Assembly: GCA_030247575.1 (NCBI GenBank)
Contig: JAOTRV010000012.1
Coordinates: 53,762 to 117,761 of the forward strand
Origin: Sulfuritalea sp.
Lineage (GTDB): Bacteria; Pseudomonadota; Gammaproteobacteria; Burkholderiales; Rhodocyclaceae
Direction of reading: 5' to 3'
DNA: 64,000 nucleotides
How positions within the stretch are numbered: position 1 is the first letter of the stretch; each line of letters opens with the position of its first letter. Shown here one piece after another: positions 57,872 through 64,000 of this stretch. The position numbers were made by a program, and so were the translations under genes. Under the pieces are notes generated by a model. That model was not told where the DNA came from. It saw only the letters and a list, made by a program, of their open reading frames with translations, and ran no database searches.

Positions 57872-57905
57872 CTAAGTCACAGAGGCCACTTGGCGCAAGC
57901 CCGCG
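57872..57905 (-). repeat. Duplicated 3' end of the crp gene (left island junction)
   Basis: 30 of 34 bases match 60130-60163, the true end of the crp-family gene. Read on the minus strand it encodes AGLRQVASVT and a stop against [10 protein letters not shown]; most differences are silent. Homology stops at copy 13 of the dispersed motif. The rest of 57803-58077 contains no gene I can support. Confidence 0.8.
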
Positions 57906-57929
57906 CCGTCTCACCAGCGCCGACTTTCT
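57906..57929 (+). repeat. Dispersed 24-bp motif, copy 13 (left island edge)
   Basis: Matches the core with one mismatch (CACC for CGCC). It begins at the exact base after the duplicated crp end. Confidence 0.8.
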
Positions 57930-58077
57930 GACCCAAGAGCACCCAGTAGGCAGCCCACACGCAAGACACTCAGCCAGAAGCGGACCATCAGCCAGAATCG
58001 AGGCCTGTTTGTGGATATGCCGGGATAGTTGTAGAGGGTATAGTTTCGCCTTGCCAAGCCTAACCGCTCCCACTGGA

Positions 58078-58851
58078 ATGCTGACCATCGCCGAAGCTGA
58101 TCTTTTTCTGAGCGCGCCCAAACCTGTCGTTTCGGAGCATGAGTACGCTTTCAGGCAGAACGTACTATGACAGTCAACCTCAAGAACCGGGTCGAGGCAC
58201 GCATGGTGCTGGTGGATACCCGAAGCGTTCAAGACCGATCCACGCCATTTGGATACAGACAAGCTGTTGTCTGCCACCGAAAGTTGGTTCAAGACACACT
58301 CGGCAAAAGGCTGCCTGGCTGGCGTCATCGAACGAGTCAAACTGTTCCGTAAGGTCGTGCTGAACCCATATTCCCACGCCGCGCCGCCAAACATTGCCCG
58401 TGCCGAGGTGGAGGGTGCAATTTCGGCAGTGGCGCAATTGTTGGATGTCTTGGATGTCGGTGGTATGGAAGGCAATCCGATGCAGGCGGCACAAACGCTC
58501 ATCGCGAATGGCCCACCTTCGCCGGATAATCAGTACGCGGCTTTGGGATTTCTGCGCGCAGCTTTCTTTAGTAGCTTGCGCGTGTTCTGCAGCCGCAAGC
58601 ACGTAAGTATTGCTTTCGAAGAACAAGCGATTGACGTTCAAGCTTTGTGGCAAGCGGTACTGGCGGCACAAGCGGCTCTGTTCCCCGCGCCAAACAACGC
58701 CTTGCCCGTGCAAATTAATGCCGAGCGCCGTTGGTTAATTTTGACGGTCACCGAGACTGATCTTGCAGCGGTTACTCAGGCGGACTTGGTGCGACTCGTC
58801 GGATTGCTCGTTCCGACAGGCGGCACAACTCTGATATTTGATACCCTCTGA
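58078..58851 (+). pseudogene. Remnant of an ATPase-like gene (C-terminal part)
   Basis: One reading frame runs from ATG 58078 (MLTIAEADLF) to a TGA at about 58168, then continues open to 58851. The long part contains DTDKLLSATESWFKTHSAKG, VIERVKLFRKVVLNPYSHAA and PNIARAEVEGAISAV, resembling the C-terminal end of AAA-type ATPases (RloA-like) of restriction or defence loci. No good start codon or ribosome site exists for the long part; TTG 58249 would be the first. GC content is lower than in the neighbours. Best read as a broken, acquired gene. The family match is by eye and moderate. Confidence 0.55.
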
Positions 58852-58860
58852 GGTGTTCCC

Positions 58861-59901
58861 GTGAAAAAAGCAGAAAGCCCAGAGACGCAGGTTCTGGTCT
58901 ACCAAACCGACGACGGCATCACCCGCGTCGAAGTCCGCATGGCTGGCGAAACCGTCTGGCTTAACCAGAACCAGATGGCCGATCTGTTCTTGAGCACCAA
59001 GCAGAACATCGGCCAGCACATCCGCAACGTCTTTGCCGAGGGGGAATTGGCGCCCGAGTCAGTGGTAAAGGATTTCTTTACAACTGCCGCCGATGGCAAG
59101 CAGTACCGCACCAAGCACTACAGCCTGGATGTGATTATCTCCGTCGGCTACCGCGTCAAGTCGCTTCGCGGCACGCAGTTCCGCATCTGGGCGACCCAGC
59201 AGTTGCGCAGCTACCTGGTCAAGGGCTTTGCGATGGACGACCGGCGGCTGAAGGAAGGCGGCAGCACCGACCGTTACTTCGACGAACTGCTCGAGCGCAT
59301 CCGCGACATCCGCAGTTCGGAGCGGATGTTCTATCGCAAGGTCGCAGACATCTACGCCACCAGCATCGACTACGACCCTGCGTCGGACCTGACCCAGACG
59401 TTCTTCGCCACGGTGCAGAACAAGTTCCACTTCGCCATTACCGGCCAGACCGCCGCCGAAATCATCGCCAAACGGGCGGGCGCAGGCAAGCCCAACATGG
59501 GCCTGACCAATTGGCCGGGCAGCCGGATCATCCGCAAGGACGTGACGGTAGCGAAGAACTATCTGTCCGAGGATGAGTTGGGCTTGCTCAACCTGATCGT
59601 CGATCAGTATCTGTCCTTCGCGGAAGCCCAGGCCCGGCAGAAGAAAGTGATGACGATGTCGGCGTGGATCGACAAGCTCCACGGCTTTCTGGAACTGAAC
59701 GAGAAGGAAATCCTGCAAGGCGCTGGCAAGGTGACCAAGCAACTCGCCGACGAATTGGCCTTGCTCGAGTACGACAGGTTTCAGGAACAGCGACGGCTTG
59801 CCGGTGAGCTGGATGATTCTCTCGACAGGGCGTTGGGCGCGGCGGAAAAAGAAGTGAAGAAGATTGTCAAATCGCCCGGCAGCAAGGGTAAGAAACTATG
59901 A
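58861..59901 (+). CDS. rhuM: RhuM-family protein
   Basis: 346-residue protein of the RhuM family (also called virulence protein RhuM), often carried on pathogenicity and restriction-modification islands; biochemical role not established. Features: VLVYQTDDGITRVEVRMAGE, TVWLNQNQMADLFLSTKQNI, KHYSLDVIISVGYRVKSLRG and a C-terminal coiled, lysine-rich end. Start GTG 58861 with GAGGTG upstream, 9 nt after the remnant. Own terminator follows. Codon usage and GC are lower than in flanking genes, in line with transfer. Confidence 0.88.
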   Translation: MKKAESPETQVLVYQTDDGITRVEVRMAGETVWLNQNQMADLFLSTKQNIGQHIRNVFAEGELAPESVVKDFFTTAADGKQYRTKHYSLDVIISVGYRVKSLRGTQFRIWATQQLRSYLVKGFAMDDRRLKEGGSTDRYFDELLERIRDIRSSERMFYRKVADIYATSIDYDPASDLTQTFFATVQNKFHFAITGQTAAEIIAKRAGAGKPNMGLTNWPGSRIIRKDVTVAKNYLSEDELGLLNLIVDQYLSFAEAQARQKKVMTMSAWIDKLHGFLELNEKEILQGAGKVTKQLADELALLEYDRFQEQRRLAGELDDSLDRALGAAEKEVKKIVKSPGSKGKKL

Positions 59902-59909
59902 CAAGCTGG

Positions 59910-59940
59910 AAAAGTGCCACGGGCTGCGGCACTTTTCTTC
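59910..59940 (+). terminator. Terminator after rhuM
   Basis: 9-bp stem AAAAGTGCC/GGCACTTTT (59910-59918 with 59928-59936) followed by CTTC; 9 nt after the stop. The rest of 59941-60129 holds copy 14 of the dispersed motif and no gene. Confidence 0.75.
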
Positions 59941-60074
59941 CCGTGGACCGCTCTCGGCGAAATAACGGAACCTTCGCCCGGAGAGCATGTTGGCCGCAAT
60001 CCCGCATGGGCCGTGCCGCTCAAAGGTGGTAAGTGAGGGCCCAAGGTGGTAACCGGTGAAAATCTCCTCAGTTG

Positions 60075-60098
60075 CCGTCCCGCCAGCGCCGACTATTG
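60075..60098 (+). repeat. Dispersed 24-bp motif, copy 14 (right island edge)
   Basis: Exact match to the core, same orientation as copy 13, about 2.2 kb away. It lies 32 nt from the crp stop. Confidence 0.85.
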
Positions 60099-60129
60099 CT
60101 TATGAAAAGATTCGCGACCTGCCCGCGAT

Positions 60130-60846
60130 CTAAGTCACAGAAGCGACTTCGCGCAAGCCTGCGGCATCGAGCACCTCGACCTGTTCGCGGCCCAGCCGCA
60201 CCAGCCCCTGCTCGGCAAAGCCCTTCAGCAGCCGGCTAACCATTTCACGCACGCTGCCGAGTTCATCCGCGAGCTGCTGGTGGGTAGCATGCACCACGCG
60301 GCCCTTGCCCAGCAGCAGGGCGGCCAGCCGCTGGTCGAGCTTGCGAAAGGCCACTTCCTCGACCAGCTGCATCAATTCGGCAACGCGCTCGGAAAACAAC
60401 GAGAAGACGAAGTCGCGAAAGGCCGACTCGGCCAGCATCTCGTCGAACAATTGCCGCGGCAGCAGTGCCAGTGTGGTCGGGCCCTCGCTCACGCCACGCG
60501 CGTTGTAGTCGGCGTGACCGAGGAGGCAGCTCGAGGTGATGATGCAACTCTCACCCGCCCGCACCCGATACAGCGGCAGTTCACGCCCGCCGGCGCTGAG
60601 CTTGACGACACGGATCGCACCATCGAGCACGAAGGGAAAGCCCCGGCACGGCTGGTGCTCGTCGAATACCACCGTTCCGGACGGAATCGAGAGGGTCTGC
60701 ATCGTGTCGCAGACTCGCTGCAGGAGGCCGCCCGGAAGCTTTGTCAGGACCGGGTAGAGGGCGACCAGCGCTTCGGCCTTAGTTTCGGCCGCTTCGCTTA
60801 ACGTCGATGAAGCTGACGTTAGCCTCCACTGAAACTTCGTTTTCAC
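60130..60846 (-). CDS. Crp/Fnr-family transcriptional regulator
   Basis: 238-residue regulator with a cyclic-nucleotide-type sensor domain ([40 protein letters not shown]) and a Crp helix-turn-helix ([20 protein letters not shown]). No FNR-type N-terminal cysteine cluster. The only usable start is GTG 60846, which overlaps the stop of exoA (GTGA). Codons 3-23 are formed by repeat D2, giving [20 protein letters not shown] before the conserved part begins near ALVALYPVL. The signal is unknown; C-terminal residues [10 protein letters not shown] are duplicated at 57872. Confidence 0.88.
   Translation of the reverse strand: MKTKFQWRLTSASSTLSEAAETKAEALVALYPVLTKLPGGLLQRVCDTMQTLSIPSGTVVFDEHQPCRGFPFVLDGAIRVVKLSAGGRELPLYRVRAGESCIITSSCLLGHADYNARGVSEGPTTLALLPRQLFDEMLAESAFRDFVFSLFSERVAELMQLVEEVAFRKLDQRLAALLLGKGRVVHATHQQLADELGSVREMVSRLLKGFAEQGLVRLGREQVEVLDAAGLREVASVT
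60779..60839 (-). repeat. Hairpin-bearing repeat, copy D2 (in crp 5' end)
   Basis: Same repeat as D1 with a different but still paired stem, TAACGTC/GACGTTA at 60799-60805 and 60815-60821. It lies within the first 24 codons of the Crp-family gene. Confidence 0.7.
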
Positions 60847-61619
60847 GCCGGTCCGGCCTTCAGCGTGGCTATCACCGGCGCATGGTCGGAAGGCCTTTCC
60901 AGCTTGCGCGGCGCCTTGTCGATGACGCAGGCGCTGCATGCCGCCGCCAGCGACTTTGACAGCAGGATGTGATCGATGCGCAGGCCCCGATTGAGGCGAA
61001 AACCCATCTGCCGGTAATCCCACCACGAGTAGATCTTGTCCGGCTGTTGGAAGAGGCGAAACGCATCGGACAGGCCGAGGTCGAGAAACTGGCGGAATGC
61101 CGCGCGCTCCAGTTCGCTGCACAGCACCTGATCCTTCCACAAGGCCGGATCATGCACATCGCGATCTTCCGGGGCGATGTTGTAGTCGCCGAGCAGGGCC
61201 AGTTGCGGCCAGCGCTGCAGCTCGTCGCGCACAAAATCGGCGAGTGCCGCCAGCCAGCGCAGCTTGTAGTCGTACTTGTCGGAGCCGACCGCCTGGCCGT
61301 TGGGCATGTAGGCGCAGACCACACGCAGGCCATTCACCGTGGCGGCGAGCACGCGCTTCTGCTCGTCGGCGAAACCGGGAATGTCGCAGCGGACATCCTC
61401 CAGCGTGCCGCGGGCGAGGATGGCGACGCCGTTGTAGGTCTTCTGCCCGTTGTGCGCGGCGCGATAGCCGGCCGCTTCCAGTTCGGCATAGGGGAAGACC
61501 TTGTCCTCCATCTTGGTTTCCTGCAGGCAGAGCACGTCGGCCTCGGTCGCCGCCAGCCAGTCGAGCACGTGCGGCAGGCGCACCTTGAGCGAATTCACGT
61601 TCCACGTCGCGATCTTCAT
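60843..61619 (-). CDS. xthA: Exodeoxyribonuclease III
   Basis: AP endonuclease and 3'-5' exonuclease of base-excision repair. [57 protein letters not shown], and the C-terminal [11 protein letters not shown] and [10 protein letters not shown], with the metal-binding Glu and catalytic Asp-His, are all intact. 258 residues. Cotranscribed with the Crp-family gene, whose GTG overlaps its stop. Confidence 0.95.
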   Translation of the reverse strand: MKIATWNVNSLKVRLPHVLDWLAATEADVLCLQETKMEDKVFPYAELEAAGYRAAHNGQKTYNGVAILARGTLEDVRCDIPGFADEQKRVLAATVNGLRVVCAYMPNGQAVGSDKYDYKLRWLAALADFVRDELQRWPQLALLGDYNIAPEDRDVHDPALWKDQVLCSELERAAFRQFLDLGLSDAFRLFQQPDKIYSWWDYRQMGFRLNRGLRIDHILLSKSLAAACSACVIDKAPRKLERPSDHAPVIATLKAGPA

Positions 61620-61698
61620 GCGCCGATGATACCCGAGCCGGACGCACGCCTATAATCGAATGCAGGGCCGCCCCAGCCCGAGGAAATGGAGGTGCATC

Positions 61699-61887
61699 AT
61701 GTTCGATTCACCTGTCGCACCCTGCCCTGTCTGCGGCGAGATGGTGCTGCTGGACGAAACCCAGCGCGAATGCGCCCGCGAGCACGGCTGCCACCCGGAC
61801 ACCCCCTGCCCGCTGCAGAAGTATTTCACCGGCATCGACTTCAGCGTCGAGCAGCCGAAGAAGAAGCTGCGCGACAAAGGCTACTAA
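61699..61887 (+). CDS. Small cysteine-rich zinc-binding-like protein
   Basis: 62-residue protein: MFDSPVAPCPVCGEMVLLDE, then two further cysteines in RECAREHGCHPDTPCPLQKYF. The C-x2-C plus C/H spacing suggests a zinc ribbon. GGAGG lies 7 nt before ATG 61699. Divergent from xthA. Unknown function; likely a real gene given the ribosome site and motif. Confidence 0.75.
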   Translation: MFDSPVAPCPVCGEMVLLDETQRECAREHGCHPDTPCPLQKYFTGIDFSVEQPKKKLRDKGY

Positions 61888-61953
61888 GGGCCAGGAATTT
61901 CGCAAATCCCCATCGCCGTATGCTCTCACGCGCCTTTGCGCCCATCCGCGCGA

Positions 61954-61981
61954 CCTTCTCCCGCCAGCGGGCGGGAGAAGG
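61954..61981. terminator. Strong hairpin between convergent genes
   Basis: Perfect 12-bp stem CCTTCTCCCGCC/GGCGGGAGAAGG with a 4-nt loop, lying between the zinc-protein gene and the RTX gene stops. No T tract follows on either strand, so it may stop or protect transcripts from both sides. Confidence 0.55.
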
Positions 61982-61995
61982 TCAGGCAACGAAGC

Positions 61996-63874
61996 TCACT
62001 GCCAGTTGACGGCGATCACCGGTGCCAGCGCCTCCTGATAGATCGGCGGCAAGGTCGTCTGGCCCGCACTCGGTGGCGCGAAGGCGGCCATCGCCTGCAC
62101 CAGGTTTTCGACCTGGCTGTCTAGCAGCAGCTTGCCATCGGCGGTCCGGAATTGTTCGACATGGTAGTCGGAACCCAGATACCAATTTTCGACAATAAGT
62201 TTGTCGGCCGTGCCGATGATGCTGGCTTCCAGGTTGTTGCCGAGATGCCGCAACCAAATCTGTTCCGCAGCGATGCCAGCGAGGAACTCCGCAGCGTCGA
62301 GGTTACCCAAAGTGGCGTCGTTCTCTCGAACCGTATCCGCACCGTAACCCGCGCCGAACCGGTAGGTGTCGTTACCCGTACCACCAATCAGCATGTCGGT
62401 GCCCGCATTGCCGTCGAGCGCATCGTTGCCGGCATTGCCCGTTAACGTATTGTTGCCGGTCGATCCGTTGATGACATTGTCGAGAGCATTTCCGGTACCG
62501 CTACTATTGCCGCTGGTGAGCACCAGGTTTTCCAGATTGGCGCCCAGCGTCCAGGTGATTGAGCTTCGTACCGTGTCGCTGCCTTCATTACCGTTCTCGG
62601 TGACGATGTCCGCCGTCTGAGCGACGACGTAAGTGTCGTCACCCGCGCCACCGACGAGAGTATCGTTGCCGGCTCCGCCATCCAGCCAGTCGTTGCCCTC
62701 CAGACCCGTCAGCACGTTGGCGCCGCTGTTGCCAACCAGCACGTTGTCCAGCGTATTGCCGGTGCCGTTGATGACAGTCGAGCCGGTCAGGGTCAGGTTC
62801 TCGACGTTGACGCCCAGAGTATGGGTGATCGCGCTATTGACGGTATCCGTACCTTCGCCCGCGTTCTCTACGATGACATCGCCGACATTGTCGACCGTAT
62901 AGGTGTCGTTACCCAAACCACCGATCAGCGTGTCGGCGCCCGCCGCACCGTTGAGGGCGTCATTGCCGGCGCCGCCCGTCAGCGTGTTGGCAACGCTGTT
63001 GCCTGTCAGCACATTGTCCAGGGCATTGCCGGTAGCGTTGATGACCGCCGTCCCCGTCAGGGTCAGATTCTCGACATTGGCGGCGAGCGTGCAGGTCACC
63101 GTACTGTTGACGACATCGATACCTTCGTCGGCGTTCTCGACCACCACGTCGCCGATGTTGTCGACGGTATAGGTGTCGTTGCCGAGCCCGCCGATCAGGG
63201 TGTCTGCACCCGTACCGCCATTGAGCGTGTCGTTGCCGGCACCGCCCGTGAGCGTGTTGGCGGCACTGTTTCCGGTCAGCACGTTATTCAACTCATTGCC
63301 CGTGCCGCTGATGACTGCCGCGCCTGTCAGCGTGAGATTCTCCAGATCAGCGCCCAAGGTATAAGCAATAGTGCTATTGACGACATCCGTACCTTCGCCC
63401 GCGTTCTCCACCACCACGTCGCCGACGTTGTCGACGGTGTAGGTGTCGTTACCCAGGCCGCCGATCAGGGTATCGGCGCCCGCGCCGCCGTTGAGCGAAT
63501 CGTTGCCGTCACCGCCCGTAAGCGTATTGGCGGCGCTGTTGCCGGTCAACGCGTTGTTCAGTTCATTACCCGTACCGCTGTTCGCGGCAGTACCCGTGAG
63601 CGTGAGGTTCTCGACATTGGCCGCCAGCGTGTAGCCAATGCTCGACTGCACCGTGTCCGTCCCCTCGCCGGTTTGCTCGACGACACTGTCGGCCGAGTTA
63701 TCGACGACATAGATGTCGTTGCCCAAGCCTCCGATCAAGGTGTCCGCACCCACGCCTCCGTTCAGCGTATTGATGGCGCTGTTGCCGGTGATTGCATTGT
63801 CGAGGGTATTGCCGGTCCCGTTGATGGCGCCACCAATCTCCAGAAGGGTCAGGTTCTCGACATTGACGTCAAGG
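61996..63874 (-). pseudogene. RTX-type type I secreted repeat protein, 5' end cut by an IS
   Basis: Reads as about 625 residues of a secreted protein. Five tandem units of about 90 residues (270 bp) are each made of an RTX-like turn (ADTLIGGLGNDTYTVDN), a beta segment (VNSTIAYTLGADLENLTLTG) and GTGNELNNVLTGNSAANTL. The C-terminal block (QIWLRHLGNNLEASIIGTAD, VEQFRTADGKLLLDSQ) is typical of type I secretion proteins of the haemolysin/calcium-binding type. The frame is entered from IS DNA on the 5' side, so the natural N-terminus and start are missing. Transporter genes are not in the window. Confidence 0.8.
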
Positions 63875-64000
63875 TGTTGACGCTCACTGAAAATTGACCA
63901 TTTAGACGCCGTTGTGCGCGTTGAAAATTGACCAGGGTAATTAACCTCCACTGCTCAACATTTGAGCAGGGTAGATGGGGCGATGATTACCATGAAAGAA
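63875..64000 (+). mobile_element. End of an insertion sequence
   Basis: Starts with TGTTGACGCTCACTGAAAAT and holds two direct copies of TGAAAATTGACCA (63888-63900 and 63922-63934), as expected for the multiple terminal repeats of IS21-type elements. A small hairpin CTGCTCAA-CAT-TTGAGCAG follows (63951-63969). The element runs off the right edge; family (IS21 or ISNCY/IS1202-like) is not decided from this end alone. Confidence 0.75.
63983..64000 (+). CDS. Start of the IS transposase gene
   Basis: ATG 63983 with GATGGGG upstream opens MITMKE before the window ends. Reading direction (into the element) and position near the IS end fit a transposase gene. Too short for family assignment. Confidence 0.5.

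Noticed and set aside
62400-63760. Regular 270-bp repeats, checked as a possible CRISPR array
   Set aside because: The period is one coding unit of about 90 residues with RTX glycine-rich motifs; there are no short direct repeats with unique spacers.

Overview
The window is GC-rich and densely coded, with many 1-46 nt gene overlaps. It looks like chromosome of a respiratory, facultatively anaerobic Gram-negative bacterium, most likely a betaproteobacterium near the Rhodocyclales. This placement is inferred from gene content and order (cbb3 oxidase with FNR; ribF-ileS-lspA-fkpB-ispH; dusB-fis-purH-purD; amgK-murU divergent from lptD-surA-pdxA-ksgA), not from any database comparison.

Layout. 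0-5 kb (minus strand): cbb3 oxidase genes (ccoI, ccoS, start of ccoN) around an Rrf2-fnr pair, with an FNR box placed to drive ccoN. 5-6 kb: an SDR dehydrogenase and tRNA-Thr. 6-14 kb (plus): MSHA-type minor pilins mshC-D-O-P and a giant mshQ. 14-20 kb (minus): ispH, fkpB, lspA, ileS and ribF, with two copies of a 128-bp intergenic repeat. 20-26 kb: amiC, tsaE, queG, sseA, a STAS-like protein, HU, mnmA, nudJ. 26-31 kb (plus): ilvE, a zinc-finger protein, a heptosyltransferase, yheT and a phosphomannomutase. 31-37 kb: alaS, a secreted EF-hand-like protein, ugpQ-ugpB and an internally duplicated membrane protein. 37-38 kb: tRNA-Arg and tRNA-Ala. 38-44.6 kb (minus): sua5, purK, purD, purH, fis, dusB. 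44.7-49 kb (minus): ubiH, pepP, murU, amgK. 49-57.5 kb (plus): lptD, surA, pdxA, ksgA, an HI0933-type flavoprotein and an LpxR-like deacylase. 57.6-61.9 kb: a DUF2892 protein, a small acquired island (ATPase remnant plus rhuM), a Crp-family regulator, exodeoxyribonuclease III and a small zinc protein. 62-64 kb: an RTX-type type I secreted protein whose 5' end is cut by an insertion sequence running off the right edge.

The most unusual feature is a dispersed motif with core CCGTNNCGCCRGCGYCKACT. I found 14 copies, about one per 4.5 kb, inside unrelated genes and between genes. The copies are translated in different frames, and 12 of 14 point the same way whatever the gene direction. Two inverted, almost identical copies bracket mshQ, and two direct copies lie at the ends of the rhuM island, one abutting a duplicated 34-bp 3' end of the crp gene. 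The motif could be polar chromosomal, uptake-like or recombination-related; the sequence alone does not decide.

Other candidates for a second look are a perfect 20-bp hairpin over the murU start codon with a competing helix beside it, a hairpin repeat that appears to supply the first codons of crp, and divergent tsaE and queG reading frames whose 5' ends overlap.
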